From positions 62,001 to 126,000 of the forward strand of contig CANQKM010000001.1 in assembly GCA_947624485.1 (NCBI GenBank): 64,000 nucleotides of DNA, given 5' to 3'. The position numbers were made by a program, and so were the translations under genes. The notes under the pieces are model-generated. The model saw nothing but the letters and a program-made list of their open reading frames with translations. It ran no database searches and was not told where the DNA came from. This stretch comes from an uncultured Clostridia bacterium (GTDB lineage: Bacteria; Bacillota; Clostridia; UBA1381). Positions 36,301 through 42,877 of the stretch are shown in pieces (position 1 is the stretch's first letter; each line of letters begins with the position of its first letter).

Positions 36301-39300
36301 ACCTGAACACGACGCACCAAGACTATACATACGCAGAATGCGGAACAAACAGAATATTCGTACGCTCAACGAGAAACGCGGGCAAGATAACATTGGAGGT
36401 TACTCACGCGACGCTTGGCAAAGCAGAGGCAAGCATTGAATCAAAGGCGTTCGATAACAGCGTTAGTGGCGCGGAAGGTCTTTCAACAACGATGCAGCGC
36501 GCGTTCAAGGCAGACGAGAAGCCTCCCGTTGTGGAACAGAAGGTAGAGGCATTTAAGCCGCTGGCTGCTCCCGTAAAGGCTGACTTCAGCGAAAACGGCA
36601 ACACTGAAATTGCTAAAGAGATCGACACAAACGTTTATTATACTGTAAAAGTAAACGGTGAAGATCTTAATCTTGCGGGCGACCTTCGCGCGAGAGACGG
36701 CTCGTCAAGTAGCGGCGTGTTCGGACCTGTTACTCCTGTACTGAAAAAGCTTAAGGATTTAGGTGCGATCGGCAGCTACACCGTTGAAGGCAGTCCTCTT
36801 ACAATGACATTTACCGCAGGAGGACATACGTATAAAGTCACAGCAGATACGAATGCAATATATGAGGACCAGGCAACGAACGGAACAGAGATAATTGAAA
36901 ACGCGATGGAAATCGGCGGAGATTTGTTTGTGAATTACAGCGCCGTATTCGGAAGAAGTTATATACCCGGAGTAACATTCACAAAGGACGCGGAAGCCAA
37001 AACGTGCGCTATAACCTACAGCGCGGCTTCGGGAACTTCGCTCGACAGCTTTGAGCTTATGAGTGCGGATGATATTGAATTGAATGCTATCGATCCGTTA
37101 GATCCCGCAGACTGCGAGGAACAAGTCCTCAATCTTACGTATGACGACAAGACTGACGGCGTTCTCACAGTATCGGGTGAAAAAGTATCAAATGCGTTTG
37201 GAAAAGACATGGGCGCAACGCTTCAAAAGGAAAGCCGTATTTCGTTTGACTTCCGGTTTGATGCGGCATCGGGAAGCATCAGGTTTACAAATAAGAGCAA
37301 TAAAACCGGTCCGAATTTATCATATAGTAACGGTCAGTTTAGAACACAAACAGGCGGCAGCTCATGGCAGAATCTTGGAGCAATAGAGACTAACAAGTGG
37401 TACAGATTTGAAATAGAGGGTACGATGGCGGTTACTAACGCTTCGGCTGTAGGCAAACTGTACAGTCTTGAGAGCGGTACACCCAGTCTTATTCAAGAGA
37501 CGCCCGGAATGAATCTGAGAAATTACGGCAGCACCGACAGCGGTGTGGCTGATTGGCTGGAAGTAAATCCGGGAATAAGTATTGATAATCTAACTGTCAC
37601 ATCACTGTATGCAAACTCAGTAGATGTTTCGGCTGTAAAGACCGACATAAAAGCCAATCAAAACGTATTGCTGTCAGCGACGGCAAAACGAAATAACGCG
37701 GCGGTAACCATTCCGGAGTTTGAATGGTCAATCTATGACACGGAAGGAAATCAGCTTAACGACGATACAATAAAAATTGAAAACAATATACTCTTCACAA
37801 CAGTCGAAACGCAAACCAAGTCTATTGTTGTAAGAGCTACCGCCAAGACAAAGGGTAATCCGTACGGCGAGGTTGAAATTCATATAACCGCCATAGACAC
37901 GTTCAATGATAAGCTTAACAGTATTGAGCTCGCAAGCGATCAGGAGTATGTTCGTCTTAATGAGCCGGCTCAAATCACCGTATCGGCAAAGATGAACGGC
38001 GAGGATGTCACGGCGGAGGACGACGATATAGTATGGACCGTTCTCAATGAGGCGGGAGTACGTGAAACGGGTAATACGGGTATTACGGTTACAAACGGCA
38101 CTGTAGAGGTAACCGAGGATGTAATTCCGCAGACAATAACCGTAAGAGCATCCAATAAATCCGGCAGCGCTTACAAAGATATTCAGCTTGACGTTAAGCC
38201 CGGAACAATGATTCTCAACGGCGAAGAAGGAAACAAGGACGAATATGTTTCCGGCGACGCATGCGAAGAAATCGTGACCGGACGTGAGCTTAAGGAAGGT
38301 TCATGGGACGGTTCGGGATATTATAACATAACCGCCGCCACAGACTTTGCCGGCTTCCCAAGCGACAACAGTGATAATGTTCTCTACAGCGCAGACCTCA
38401 AGTTCGGCGGCGAAGGCGCAGGCTGGACTGTCTGGAACGCCGGCAAGGGCAAGCAGGGCATGCAGGTTACCGTTAAGGATGGCAAGCTCGGTATAGTAAG
38501 AGACAGCAGTAACGCAAACACGTACTGCACTGTTGATACCGAATCATGGTACAATGTTCAGATTATGTGCTCGACGGGTAACAAAAACGCGTATGCAAAC
38601 CTTATCGTATATAAGTACGTTGACGGCAAGCGCGTCAACCCCGAAACGGACGAAGTGGATAAGCCGTATGTGGTGGAAGGTATTCCGATGAGAAACCTCG
38701 CCGAGAGTCAGGCGAACCATATTTGCATCAATCCGAACACCTGCGTTGATAACGTATACTGCGCGAAGATTGTTCCCGACGAGCTTACGGCAAAAGTAGA
38801 TAAGACCACAATGTTTGCCGGTCAGTCGATACAGGGTACGGCTACGGCGCTCCGTAAGGGCGTTCCGTTCGGAAACACGCTTGCGGGACTTATCAGATGG
38901 GTTGTATACAACGAGGACAACACCGATCCTCTCGGTTCCGATCTTATCAAGGTTGACGCGTCGGGCAAGATGACGGTTGACGCAATGGCTGAACCGCAGA
39001 CGGTATACTTAAGAGCGCAGACTCTTGACGGCTCGCTTCACGACGAGGTTGAGATCACGATCCAGTCAGGCGATATATTCGCAATAAACAAGATTGGATT
39101 TAATGAGGATTACTCAAAGGTAACGCAGCTCAAGGTTACGAAGAACTTCGCGTACTCCGATACGGTAACCTTTATCGTAGCCGTATACGACAGCACGGAA
39201 ACGACGCTAAAGAGCATTACGACAAAGAAGATGTCGGCAAAGGGTATAGCGCGTGAGGAGATGTCGGCGATAACTATGGACGCCCCCATGCCCGCAGGCT

Positions 39301-39662
39301 TTGATAAGACCAGCGACGTTCTCTACGTATACGCGATGACCTCGAACAGTGAGAATGAAGCCGTAACCGAGGCTGACGGCACGATAACGGCGGCGTTCAG
39401 CGGCAATGCACTGTCGTTTACAAAGGTTCCCACGTTCGACGCTTCAAGACCTGTTATCGTAATGGTTGTAAAGCCCGATACGGTAACGACGAGCGTTCAG
39501 GACAGCGACGTTGTTTATATCAAGCAAATAAACGGTGTAGACCTTGCAGATCTTACATCAATAAATATTCCGAATGCCGCGCCGGGAGACTACATCATCA
39601 AGATGGCAGGCAAGATAGACGGCATATCGGAAATCAAGACCGGAATTGTTACAAAAGAATAA
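33387..39662 (+). CDS. Large secreted glycoside hydrolase family 2 protein
   Basis: 2,091 residues. A Sec signal peptide ends near PVYADN (residue ~27). A jelly-roll sugar-binding domain follows (~45-250, FYRKHVTIP, VYLWVNGKMVGYYEAG), then Ig-like domains and a GH2 TIM barrel (~500-780). The nucleophile is likely E668 in METEYARD. The acid/base position reads FWEAGNN (E593, N596, N597), whereas β-galactosidases have GNE here. The remaining ~1,250 residues hold DUF4982-like and Big-type Ig-like domains and an apparent laminin/lectin-like domain (FDFRFDAASGSIRF). No SLH or sortase motif is seen. A β-galactosidase-like enzyme on plant or host glycan is likely, but the substrate is unknown. ATG 33387 follows AAGGAGGAGA. 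Confidence 0.82.
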   Translation: MKKIISAIITLAMIASMFTALPVYADNTGDTGGTEDTAYTAPDSPAVTYNMNVDWKFKKASGTVYPLAKAQESVAQSDKQFYEVDYDDSEWETVSVPHPINAEDTFDGAAMDSGEQDYYRGFMFYRKHVTIPSSDEGKKMFLEFEAVRQSVYLWVNGKMVGYYEAGIAPIGFDITDYVNPGEENIIAVATDNSASRGNNNDTRETRPGSTPGAADGNGYQWNTADFNEVQGGITGNVNLYAKNMIYQTLPLYNNLKTTGNYIYGSDYDIDAKSATINVKAELRNETAEDADVTLQVDVVGMDGKLAATFSQEGTAVVPQGVKVTANEALNDAQLIFAEYDGNKLVSAALGDKVTLAKDADGVYEVPSSIASASGTVKIMVWDSLKGMKPMNASFEPAEVTIGHHLNMVPDDAYEDNPAATDISPEGVSYITASAKMTNMRFWSDKDPYLYTVYTILKDKDGKVIDVQKTVTGFRKVDYDINNGGLLINDKSTYLKGYAQRATNEWAVVGTANDWLTDIDMQLLKESNGNHIRWMHVAPKPVEVRSTDKYGILVTCPAGDKEGDTDGRAWDQRVEAMRDAMIYFRNSPSVLFWEAGNNAVSAAHMQEMTDLKAKLDPNGGRFTGSRTISSVDQIKAAEYVGTMLNRNASAAKTSMQSAGGKYMPIMETEYARDEAPRRVWDDFSPPDYDYKNWWLNGADKEDGYDMWDETSEDFARINASAYNEFWAGRVGGGGSELYAGAAIMVWSDSNMHNRNTHSENCRTSGKVDPVRQKKEAFYALQTVQSDTPAVHIVGHWSYPEYKKDDKENGNYWYEDRTLKDGTPVHWEPNGTLLQRDPTKKDVYVIGSPDIVKVELYIDGVLKKTNVKPENNFVYKFTEIDVTQGDEVSVKAYNDSDIMVAEDDIKRTGEPASVRLTPVTGPDGLIADGSDVMYFDVEVLDEDGNVCPLDYSRLDLKLSGNGVLLGGYTSGVGDLNTTHQDYTYAECGTNRIFVRSTRNAGKITLEVTHATLGKAEASIESKAFDNSVSGAEGLSTTMQRAFKADEKPPVVEQKVEAFKPLAAPVKADFSENGNTEIAKEIDTNVYYTVKVNGEDLNLAGDLRARDGSSSSGVFGPVTPVLKKLKDLGAIGSYTVEGSPLTMTFTAGGHTYKVTADTNAIYEDQATNGTEIIENAMEIGGDLFVNYSAVFGRSYIPGVTFTKDAEAKTCAITYSAASGTSLDSFELMSADDIELNAIDPLDPADCEEQVLNLTYDDKTDGVLTVSGEKVSNAFGKDMGATLQKESRISFDFRFDAASGSIRFTNKSNKTGPNLSYSNGQFRTQTGGSSWQNLGAIETNKWYRFEIEGTMAVTNASAVGKLYSLESGTPSLIQETPGMNLRNYGSTDSGVADWLEVNPGISIDNLTVTSLYANSVDVSAVKTDIKANQNVLLSATAKRNNAAVTIPEFEWSIYDTEGNQLNDDTIKIENNILFTTVETQTKSIVVRATAKTKGNPYGEVEIHITAIDTFNDKLNSIELASDQEYVRLNEPAQITVSAKMNGEDVTAEDDDIVWTVLNEAGVRETGNTGITVTNGTVEVTEDVIPQTITVRASNKSGSAYKDIQLDVKPGTMILNGEEGNKDEYVSGDACEEIVTGRELKEGSWDGSGYYNITAATDFAGFPSDNSDNVLYSADLKFGGEGAGWTVWNAGKGKQGMQVTVKDGKLGIVRDSSNANTYCTVDTESWYNVQIMCSTGNKNAYANLIVYKYVDGKRVNPETDEVDKPYVVEGIPMRNLAESQANHICINPNTCVDNVYCAKIVPDELTAKVDKTTMFAGQSIQGTATALRKGVPFGNTLAGLIRWVVYNEDNTDPLGSDLIKVDASGKMTVDAMAEPQTVYLRAQTLDGSLHDEVEITIQSGDIFAINKIGFNEDYSKVTQLKVTKNFAYSDTVTFIVAVYDSTETTLKSITTKKMSAKGIAREEMSAITMDAPMPAGFDKTSDVLYVYAMTSNSENEAVTEADGTITAAFSGNALSFTKVPTFDASRPVIVMVVKPDTVTTSVQDSDVVYIKQINGVDLADLTSINIPNAAPGDYIIKMAGKIDGISEIKTGIVTKE

Positions 39663-39685
39663 ATACATAAATCTCTCACTTCCGA

Positions 39686-39718
39686 AAAACCGCTCCGTAA
39701 AATCGGAGCGGTTTTTTC
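39686..39718 (+). terminator. Terminator of the GH2 gene
   Basis: AAAAACCGCTCCG and CGGAGCGGTTTTT form a 13-bp stem around TAAAAT, followed by Ts. Confidence 0.92.
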
Positions 39719-39744
39719 GTTGGAAAATTTTTATAAAGTCGAAA

Positions 39745-39773
39745 TTGACTTTTTCACAAAAAGGTGATATAAT
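39745..39773 (+). promoter_or_regulatory. Promoter of the carD-ispDF operon
   Basis: TTGACT (39745-39750) and TATAAT (39768-39773), 17 bp apart. Confidence 0.8.
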
Positions 39774-39817
39774 ATAATCAAGGGAAATTTCGGCATATAT
39801 TGAAAGGCGGTAAAAAG

Positions 39818-40303
39818 ATGTATTTCGTCGGCGATAAGGTTGTGCATCCCATGCACGGCGCAGGCACAGTTGAAGAAATCAAAGAGATGGAAATTGTCGG
39901 CGTAAAGCGTCAGTATTACGTTGTTCGTTTTGCTATCGGTAACATGGTGACAAACATACCCATTGAGAGCGCGGACGGGATAGGTATACGTCCCGTGATC
40001 GACAAGGCGGAGGCAAAAAAAGCTCTCCAGTCGTTCCGCGACGCTGATGTGGAGGACGACAGCAACTGGAACAAACGCCAGCGCGATAATCTCGTAAAGG
40101 TGAAATCAGGCGATATATATCAGGTGCTTGCGGTAGTGAAGGAACTGATGTATCGTGATAAAACGAAAGGACTTTCCACGAGCGAGCGCAAAACGCTCGG
40201 CAGCGCAAAGCAGATAGTGGTAAGCGAGCTTGTGCTTTCGGAGGTTGCCGACATCGGCGACATAGAAAGTATAATGAACGATACGGTTGAGGCGCTAATA
40301 TAG
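39818..40303 (+). CDS. CarD/CdnL-family transcription factor
   Basis: 161 residues. The N-terminal ~60 residues are a CarD/TRCF-type RNA polymerase interaction domain (GDKVVHPMHGAGTVEEI, YYVVRF, PIESADGIGIR); the rest is the helical CarD_C domain (SKGDIYQV-like VKSGDIYQVLAVVKEL, LSTSERKTLGSAKQI). CarD proteins bind the polymerase β lobe and stabilise open promoter complexes. The ATG at 39818 is used because AAAGGCGG lies just upstream; a TTG at 39800 is in frame before that site. It precedes ispD, an arrangement seen in many Clostridia and Bacilli. Confidence 0.9.
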   Translation: MYFVGDKVVHPMHGAGTVEEIKEMEIVGVKRQYYVVRFAIGNMVTNIPIESADGIGIRPVIDKAEAKKALQSFRDADVEDDSNWNKRQRDNLVKVKSGDIYQVLAVVKELMYRDKTKGLSTSERKTLGSAKQIVVSELVLSEVADIGDIESIMNDTVEALI

Positions 40304-40312
40304 TGATTTTCG

Positions 40313-40337
40313 GCACATTTCTTAATCGGAAATGTGC
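40313..40337 (+). other. Hairpin between carD and ispD
   Basis: GCACATTTC and GAAATGTGC form a 9-bp stem with a 7-nt loop. The following T content is low, so it may be a partial terminator or attenuator. Confidence 0.4.
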
Positions 40338-40370
40338 TGATTTATGCTGCGGTAAAAACGGGAGGCTAAA

Positions 40371-41060
40371 ATGAAAATTACGGCGGTAATCGTTGCCGGA
40401 GGCAAGGGTACGCGCATGGGCGCGGGACGGAATAAGGTTTTTCTCACAATCGGCGGACGCGAGGTAATACATTTTACACTGTCGGCGTTTGAATGGAATA
40501 AAAATATAGACGAAATAGTGATTGTAACAGGCGCGGACGATATTGACGCGTGCGGGGAAATAGTGCGCGGCAGCGGCTTTAAGAAGGTTACCTGTATAAC
40601 GGAAGGCGGCGAGACGCGCCGCGAATCCGTATATAACGGTCTTAAAAAAGCGACCGGCGACATTGTGCTTATCCATGACGGCGCACGCGCTCTCGTGACG
40701 GATAAAGAAATCAACGCGGCTTTGGAGGACTGTATACACTTCGGCGCGGCAGCGGTTGGCGTAAAATGCAAGGACACGCTCAAAACCGCCGACGAAAAGG
40801 GGTACATCACAGGCACTCCCGACCGTGAAAGCACATATCTGATCCAAACCCCGCAGGCGTTTTACACATCCGACATACTAGCAATGCACGAAAAAGCGGA
40901 TGAAGAGAGTTTTGAAGCGACCGACGACTGCATGATAGCGGAACACTTCGGCAAAAGGGTAAAAATAAGCGAGGGCAGCTACGACAATATAAAGCTTACA
41001 ACTCCTATCGACATGATTGTGGCGGAGGAAATTTTAAGGAGCAGGGGAGATATAGAATGA
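40371..41060 (+). CDS. ispD: 2-C-methyl-D-erythritol 4-phosphate cytidylyltransferase
   Basis: 229 residues. IspD joins CTP and MEP in the non-mevalonate isoprenoid pathway, which supplies undecaprenyl phosphate for the wall polymers made elsewhere in the window. Seen: [18 protein letters not shown] with the CTP loop, [22 protein letters not shown] and LIQTPQAF. It overlaps ispF by 4 bp (ATGA). Confidence 0.95.
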   Translation: MKITAVIVAGGKGTRMGAGRNKVFLTIGGREVIHFTLSAFEWNKNIDEIVIVTGADDIDACGEIVRGSGFKKVTCITEGGETRRESVYNGLKKATGDIVLIHDGARALVTDKEINAALEDCIHFGAAAVGVKCKDTLKTADEKGYITGTPDRESTYLIQTPQAFYTSDILAMHEKADEESFEATDDCMIAEHFGKRVKISEGSYDNIKLTTPIDMIVAEEILRSRGDIE

Positions 41061-41524
41061 GAATCGGACAAGGCTACGACGTTCATAAGCTCGTCGAGGG
41101 ACGCGACTGCATAATCTGCGGCGTGAAAATACCGTATGAAAAAGGTCTGCTCGGTCACAGCGATGCCGACGTGGCACTTCACGCGCTGTCGGACGCGATA
41201 CTCGGCGCGGCTGCGATGGGCGATATAGGCAAACACTTCCCCGACACCGATCCGAAGTATAAGGGCGCTTCGAGCCGCGTGCTTCTGCGTGAGGTTATGA
41301 GAATTGTAGGGGACAGGGGATATAAGGTCGTAAACGCCGATATTACAATCGTGGCGCAGAGACCGAAAATGTCGCCGTACATTGACGAGATGCGCGCGAA
41401 CGTTGCCGAGGACTTGGGCGTTGACGTTGACGCTGTGAGCATAAAAGCCACAACAACGGAAAAGCTCGGCTTCGAGGGACGCGGCGAGGGCATTTCGGCA
41501 ATGGCGGTCGTGCTGCTCGATTAA
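41057..41524 (+). CDS. ispF: 2-C-methyl-D-erythritol 2,4-cyclodiphosphate synthase
   Basis: 155 residues, full length. IspF closes CDP-ME-2-phosphate to the cyclodiphosphate, the step after IspE. Metal ligands D8 and H10 are in GYDVHKL, and H42 in [28 protein letters not shown] and [16 protein letters not shown] are typical. ispD and ispF overlap by 4 bp, so their translation is probably coupled. Confidence 0.96.
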   Translation: MRIGQGYDVHKLVEGRDCIICGVKIPYEKGLLGHSDADVALHALSDAILGAAAMGDIGKHFPDTDPKYKGASSRVLLREVMRIVGDRGYKVVNADITIVAQRPKMSPYIDEMRANVAEDLGVDVDAVSIKATTTEKLGFEGRGEGISAMAVVLLD

Positions 41525-41536
41525 GGAGGAACGTTT

Positions 41537-42493
41537 TTGAATATATATGATTTTGACGAAACGATTTACGACGGCGACAGCACGAGGGATTTTTATTTTT
41601 ACAGCCTTAAAAAACATCCGTCGATACTGCTGACCGTTCCGTACATGGCGTGGGGATTTTTTCTTTATATAATAGGCGCGATAGAGAAAACGCGCGCGAA
41701 GGAAATAATGTACCGATTTCTGCGTCATGTTCCCGACATTGACGCGGACATAGAGGACTTCTGGAACAAAAACGAGCATAAAATAAAACCGTGGTATAAG
41801 AGCAGACAGCGCGGGGACGACGTTATAATCTCCGCATCGCCCGAATTTCTGCTCGCACCGATATGTGAAAAGCTCGGCATAAAATATCTTATCGCGTCTC
41901 GCGTGGACAAGAAAACGGGGAAGTACACGGGTAAAAACTGTCACGACACGGAAAAGGTCGCGCGCCTTAATGAAGTCCTGCCCGACGCGCACTGCAATGA
42001 ATTTTACTCCGACTCACTCTCCGACACGCCGCTTGCCGAAACCGCGGACAAGGCGATGATAATAAAGGGCGATAAGCTTATCCCTTGGGACGAGTACAAG
42101 CCGTCTAAACTTGGCATATTCTTCACACGCGAGTTTTTGTCGTTTGTGATAGTCGGCGGCATAAACACCTTGAGCAATGTGATTTTTTCCACTATATACT
42201 CGCTCTTTATACCGAATACAACACTCGCGTTCATACCGGGGTATATAACGTCGAATGTTGTATCGTACCTGTTAAACAGCTTCCTCACGTTCAAGGAAAA
42301 GCTCGGCGTTGTGAAATTTATCAAATTCTTCATATCATATATCCCGAACTTCATAATCCAGACTGTGATCGTATGGCTTTACAGCCGATTTGTCGGCGGA
42401 AGCCCGATAATAGCCTACGCGATAGCGGCGGTTATAGGCGTACCCGTAACGTTCGTGCTTATGAAATTATTCGCGTTCGGGAAAAAGAAATGA
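41537..42493 (+). CDS. HAD-family phosphatase fused to a GtrA-like membrane domain
   Basis: 318 residues. The first ~195 form a HAD-IB phosphatase of the SerB type: DFDETIYDGDS with D5 and D7, ISASPEFLL as the Ser motif, and FYSDSLSDTPL for the metal site. Residues ~200-315 contain four membrane helices of the GtrA type (FVIVGGINTLSNVIFSTIYS, YLLNSFLTF). GtrA proteins take part in moving lipid-linked sugars across the membrane. A fused lipid-phosphate phosphatase and flippase partner is possible but unproven. It starts with TTG after AGGAGG, 12 bp beyond ispF; an isoprenoid-phosphate substrate would suit this position. Confidence 0.8.
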   Translation: MNIYDFDETIYDGDSTRDFYFYSLKKHPSILLTVPYMAWGFFLYIIGAIEKTRAKEIMYRFLRHVPDIDADIEDFWNKNEHKIKPWYKSRQRGDDVIISASPEFLLAPICEKLGIKYLIASRVDKKTGKYTGKNCHDTEKVARLNEVLPDAHCNEFYSDSLSDTPLAETADKAMIIKGDKLIPWDEYKPSKLGIFFTREFLSFVIVGGINTLSNVIFSTIYSLFIPNTTLAFIPGYITSNVVSYLLNSFLTFKEKLGVVKFIKFFISYIPNFIIQTVIVWLYSRFVGGSPIIAYAIAAVIGVPVTFVLMKLFAFGKKK

Positions 42494-42516
42494 TATACGC
42501 GAAACAGGAGGTGATA

Positions 42517-42800
42517 ATGGACTCTCTCCGGTCAGAAATAGGAGTACGTCCGATGTTTCATCTCGCGCCCGAAGCGCAGTTTGCATCGGGCGACGGTACA
42601 AAGGAAAATCCGTATACGATAGCCGAAACGCTGACCGAACTATTGACTACAAGGAGTCGGAATTGATTGAAATGGATTATCCGCCGATAATTATAAACGG
42701 CTATACGATGATTCCCGTGCGAGCCGTGTCCGAGGCGCTTGACTGCACGGTCGGCTGGGACGGGGGCACGCAAACCGTTACAATCGTTTCCGTCGAATAA
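42517..42800 (+). pseudogene. Frame-disrupted remnant with a copper-amine-oxidase-like stalk domain
   Basis: Two short frames overlap. The first (42517-42666, 49 codons) has a good AGGAGGTGATA site and contains ASGDGTKENPYTI, a pattern common in secreted clostridial proteins. The second, in another frame (42663-42800, 45 codons), reads PPIIINGYTMIPVRAVSEAL then VGWDGGTQTVTI, the typical end of a copper-amine-oxidase N-terminal-like stalk domain. Together they look like the two ends of a lost secreted protein joined by deletion and frameshift. It could also be a small real gene followed by a fragment. Confidence 0.55.
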
Positions 42801-42802
42801 AA

Positions 42803-42877
42803 GACAAAAAATAAAAAAGAAGGCTCCATGCCTCCTACAGAACGTCTTTAGCGTTTCTTAAGGGGATCATGGAGCCT
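42803..42877 (-). terminator. Terminator overlapping the end of the subtilisin gene
   Basis: On the - strand AGGCTCCATG (42877-42868) pairs with CATGGAGCCT (42830-42821), a perfect 10-bp stem, followed by a T-rich tail. The loop contains the stop codon and a small AACG/CGTT hairpin. Confidence 0.6.
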
